Shown: positions 6,245 to 7,208 of the stretch, piece by piece
Position numbering within the stretch: the first letter of the stretch is position 1
How the letters are laid out: each line of letters starts with the position of its first letter
Assembly (NCBI GenBank): GCA_002490995.1
Contig: DKVC01000104.1
Span: forward strand, 921-8,128
From: Lachnospiraceae bacterium UBA7188
GTDB taxonomy: Bacteria; Bacillota; Clostridia; Lachnospirales; Lachnospiraceae
Length of the DNA: 7,208 nucleotides
Reading direction: 5' to 3'
Program-made: the position numbers and the translations under genes
The notes under the pieces: generated by a model
Database searches by the model: none
The model's input: only the letters and a program-made list of their open reading frames with translations
What the model was told of the DNA's origin: nothing

Positions 6245-6276
6245 TTTATACTCACGGCCGGAAACATTTGCCTACA
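6245..6276 (-). promoter_or_regulatory. Promoter-like module, copy 1
   Basis: On the minus strand TAGGCA (6269-6274), an 18-bp spacer and TATAAA (6245-6250). It is the upstream partner of the copy at 6054-6085, 191 bp away. Its -35 hexamer is weaker than in the downstream copy. A transcript from here would pass through the 6100-6150 dyad. Confidence 0.38.
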
Positions 6277-6333
6277 TGATTTACATTTTACCCGGCCTGG
6301 CTTTGCCCGGCAAAATTCCGGCCCCGGCGAAAC

Positions 6334-6348
6334 TGCCGACACACGGCA
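6334..6348 (-). terminator. Weak hairpin just after GH31
   Basis: TGCCG and CGGCA form a 5-bp stem with a 5-nt loop, 10 nt past the GH31 stop, followed by only a short GTTT. GC-rich inverted segments (6292-6330) follow, including TTTGCC/GGCAAA. This may slow or end the GH31 transcript but lacks a proper U-tract. Confidence 0.25.
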
Positions 6349-6357
6349 AATAACACA

Positions 6358-7208
6358 TTAGAATACATCCAGTACCGCGCTGCCCTCTTTCACAAACGCC
6401 GCAAACTGATCCAGTTCCGCATGCACGGTAACCCATGCTTTCCCCTGGTAAACCTGCCTGTCGATGACGGAAATCCATCTGCCCTCCGGCAGGTACACTT
6501 GCCGTTGCGTCTGTCCCTTTTCCATAATGGGCGCGAACAGGATGTCCGGCCCGAACAGATACTGATCCTCCAGTTTATAGCACTCCTCATCCTCATAATA
6601 CTCAAAGAACATGGGCCTCATCAGCGGCGCACCGGTTCTGCGGTTTTCTTCCATATGCTCCATGATGTATGGACGCAGACGTTCCCGCAGCTCGATAAGG
6701 CTCTTGATGATTTCATAATTCTTCTCACCGAAGCGCCAGATTTCGTTAGGCCCGCCGCTCCTCTCTATAATGCCGGGGTAACGTTCCGGCTGGTCCTTCG
6801 TCCGGAGTCTGGAGCCGTGGAGCCGCATGATAGGGCAGAACAGGCCGAACTGGAACCACCTCACCAGAAGCTCCCGGAATTCCTCACTCTCCGTGTCTCC
6901 CATCAAGAACCCGCCGATATCGCTGTTCCACCAGGGAATGCCGCACATCCCCATGGACAGGCCGCTGGTGACACTCTGCCGCAGGGCGTTCCAGTCGGAC
7001 ATGATATCACCGTTCCACACAGCCGCGCCGTATTTCTGGCTGCCCGGGTAAGCCGCCCTGGTCAGAGAGATAATCTCCTCCTCCCCTTCCGACCGCAATC
7101 CCTCATAGAACATTTTTACATAATAATAAGGGTACAGCAGCGCAGTCTGGGCTCCGTTTCCCAGATAAAAGTGCAGATGCCCGAACTGCTGGGGATGCAC
7201 CTCCGGCT
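6358..7208 (-). CDS. GH31 alpha-glycosidase (probable alpha-xylosidase or alpha-glucosidase), C-terminal part
   Basis: GH31 enzymes hydrolyse alpha-linked glucose or xylose from the non-reducing end with retention. 282 sense codons are visible; the frame stays open to the right edge (PEV before HPQQFGH), so the 5' half is outside. The fragment begins just after where the nucleophile Asp lies in the family's D-x-x-E-P-like motif. It includes the acid/base region SQKYGAAVWNGDI (Asp codon 7006-7008), then GLSMGMCGIPWWNSDIGGF, the substrate-site region RWFQFGLFCPIMRLHGSR, and beta-sandwich C-terminal elements (LEDQYLFGPDILFAPIMEKG, RQVYLPEGRWI). The RAAYPGSQKYG and LLVRWFQFGLFCPIMRLHG stretches resemble YicI-like or gut alpha-xylosidases. 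Substrate specificity cannot be fixed from this part. It reads the same way as the esterase and GH115 but is separated by 500 bp, so it may be a separate unit. The stop is TAA at 6358-6360. Confidence 0.92.
   Translation of the reverse strand, partial: PEVHPQQFGHLHFYLGNGAQTALLYPYYYVKMFYEGLRSEGEEEIISLTRAAYPGSQKYGAAVWNGDIMSDWNALRQSVTSGLSMGMCGIPWWNSDIGGFLMGDTESEEFRELLVRWFQFGLFCPIMRLHGSRLRTKDQPERYPGIIERSGGPNEIWRFGEKNYEIIKSLIELRERLRPYIMEHMEENRRTGAPLMRPMFFEYYEDEECYKLEDQYLFGPDILFAPIMEKGQTQRQVYLPEGRWISVIDRQVYQGKAWVTVHAELDQFAAFVKEGSAVLDVF

Overview
The window holds part of a carbohydrate-degradation cluster in which every gene reads on the minus strand. It most resembles a gut or rumen Clostridia of the Lachnospiraceae type. 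This placement rests on moderately GC-rich coding DNA, strong AAAGGAGGT-type ribosome binding sites, cytoplasmic-looking hydrolases without signal peptides, and a permease fragment similar to clostridial ones. It is an inference from content, not a database match.

In transcription order (high to low coordinates): the C-terminal part of a GH31 alpha-glycosidase, probably an alpha-xylosidase or alpha-glucosidase (7208-6358, 5' end outside the window). Then a ~500 bp non-coding gap (6357-5857) containing two near-copies of a promoter-like module, a perfect 10-bp dyad with pseudoknot potential, a well-formed sigma-A-like promoter and a 30-bp tandem repeat in the leader. Then an SGNH/GDSL hydrolase, probably a carbohydrate esterase (5856-4126). 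Then a 237-bp gap with an 11-bp inverted repeat. Then a very long GH115 xylan alpha-glucuronidase (3888-368), broken by a one-base frameshift in a run of seven T. Finally a 5'-truncated fragment of an ArsP/DUF318-type permease (416-1, running off the left edge) abuts and overlaps the GH115 3' end.

The three enzymes make sense together. GH115 removes (4-O-methyl)glucuronic acid from xylan, an SGNH esterase would remove acyl groups such as acetyl, and a GH31 enzyme removes alpha-linked xylose or glucose. All visible N-termini lack secretion signals, so the likely job is trimming decorated hemicellulose oligosaccharides after uptake. The exact substrate is inference.

The most unusual signals are: (1) the GH115 frameshift, where one extra T restores a conserved stretch; (2) two independent in-frame tandem-repeat insertions that enlarge GH115, plus a third 30-bp repeat array in the non-coding leader of the esterase; (3) the duplicated promoter-like module surrounding a structured region upstream of the esterase; (4) the junction where GH115 runs straight into the middle of a permease gene, which suggests an insertion or deletion boundary.
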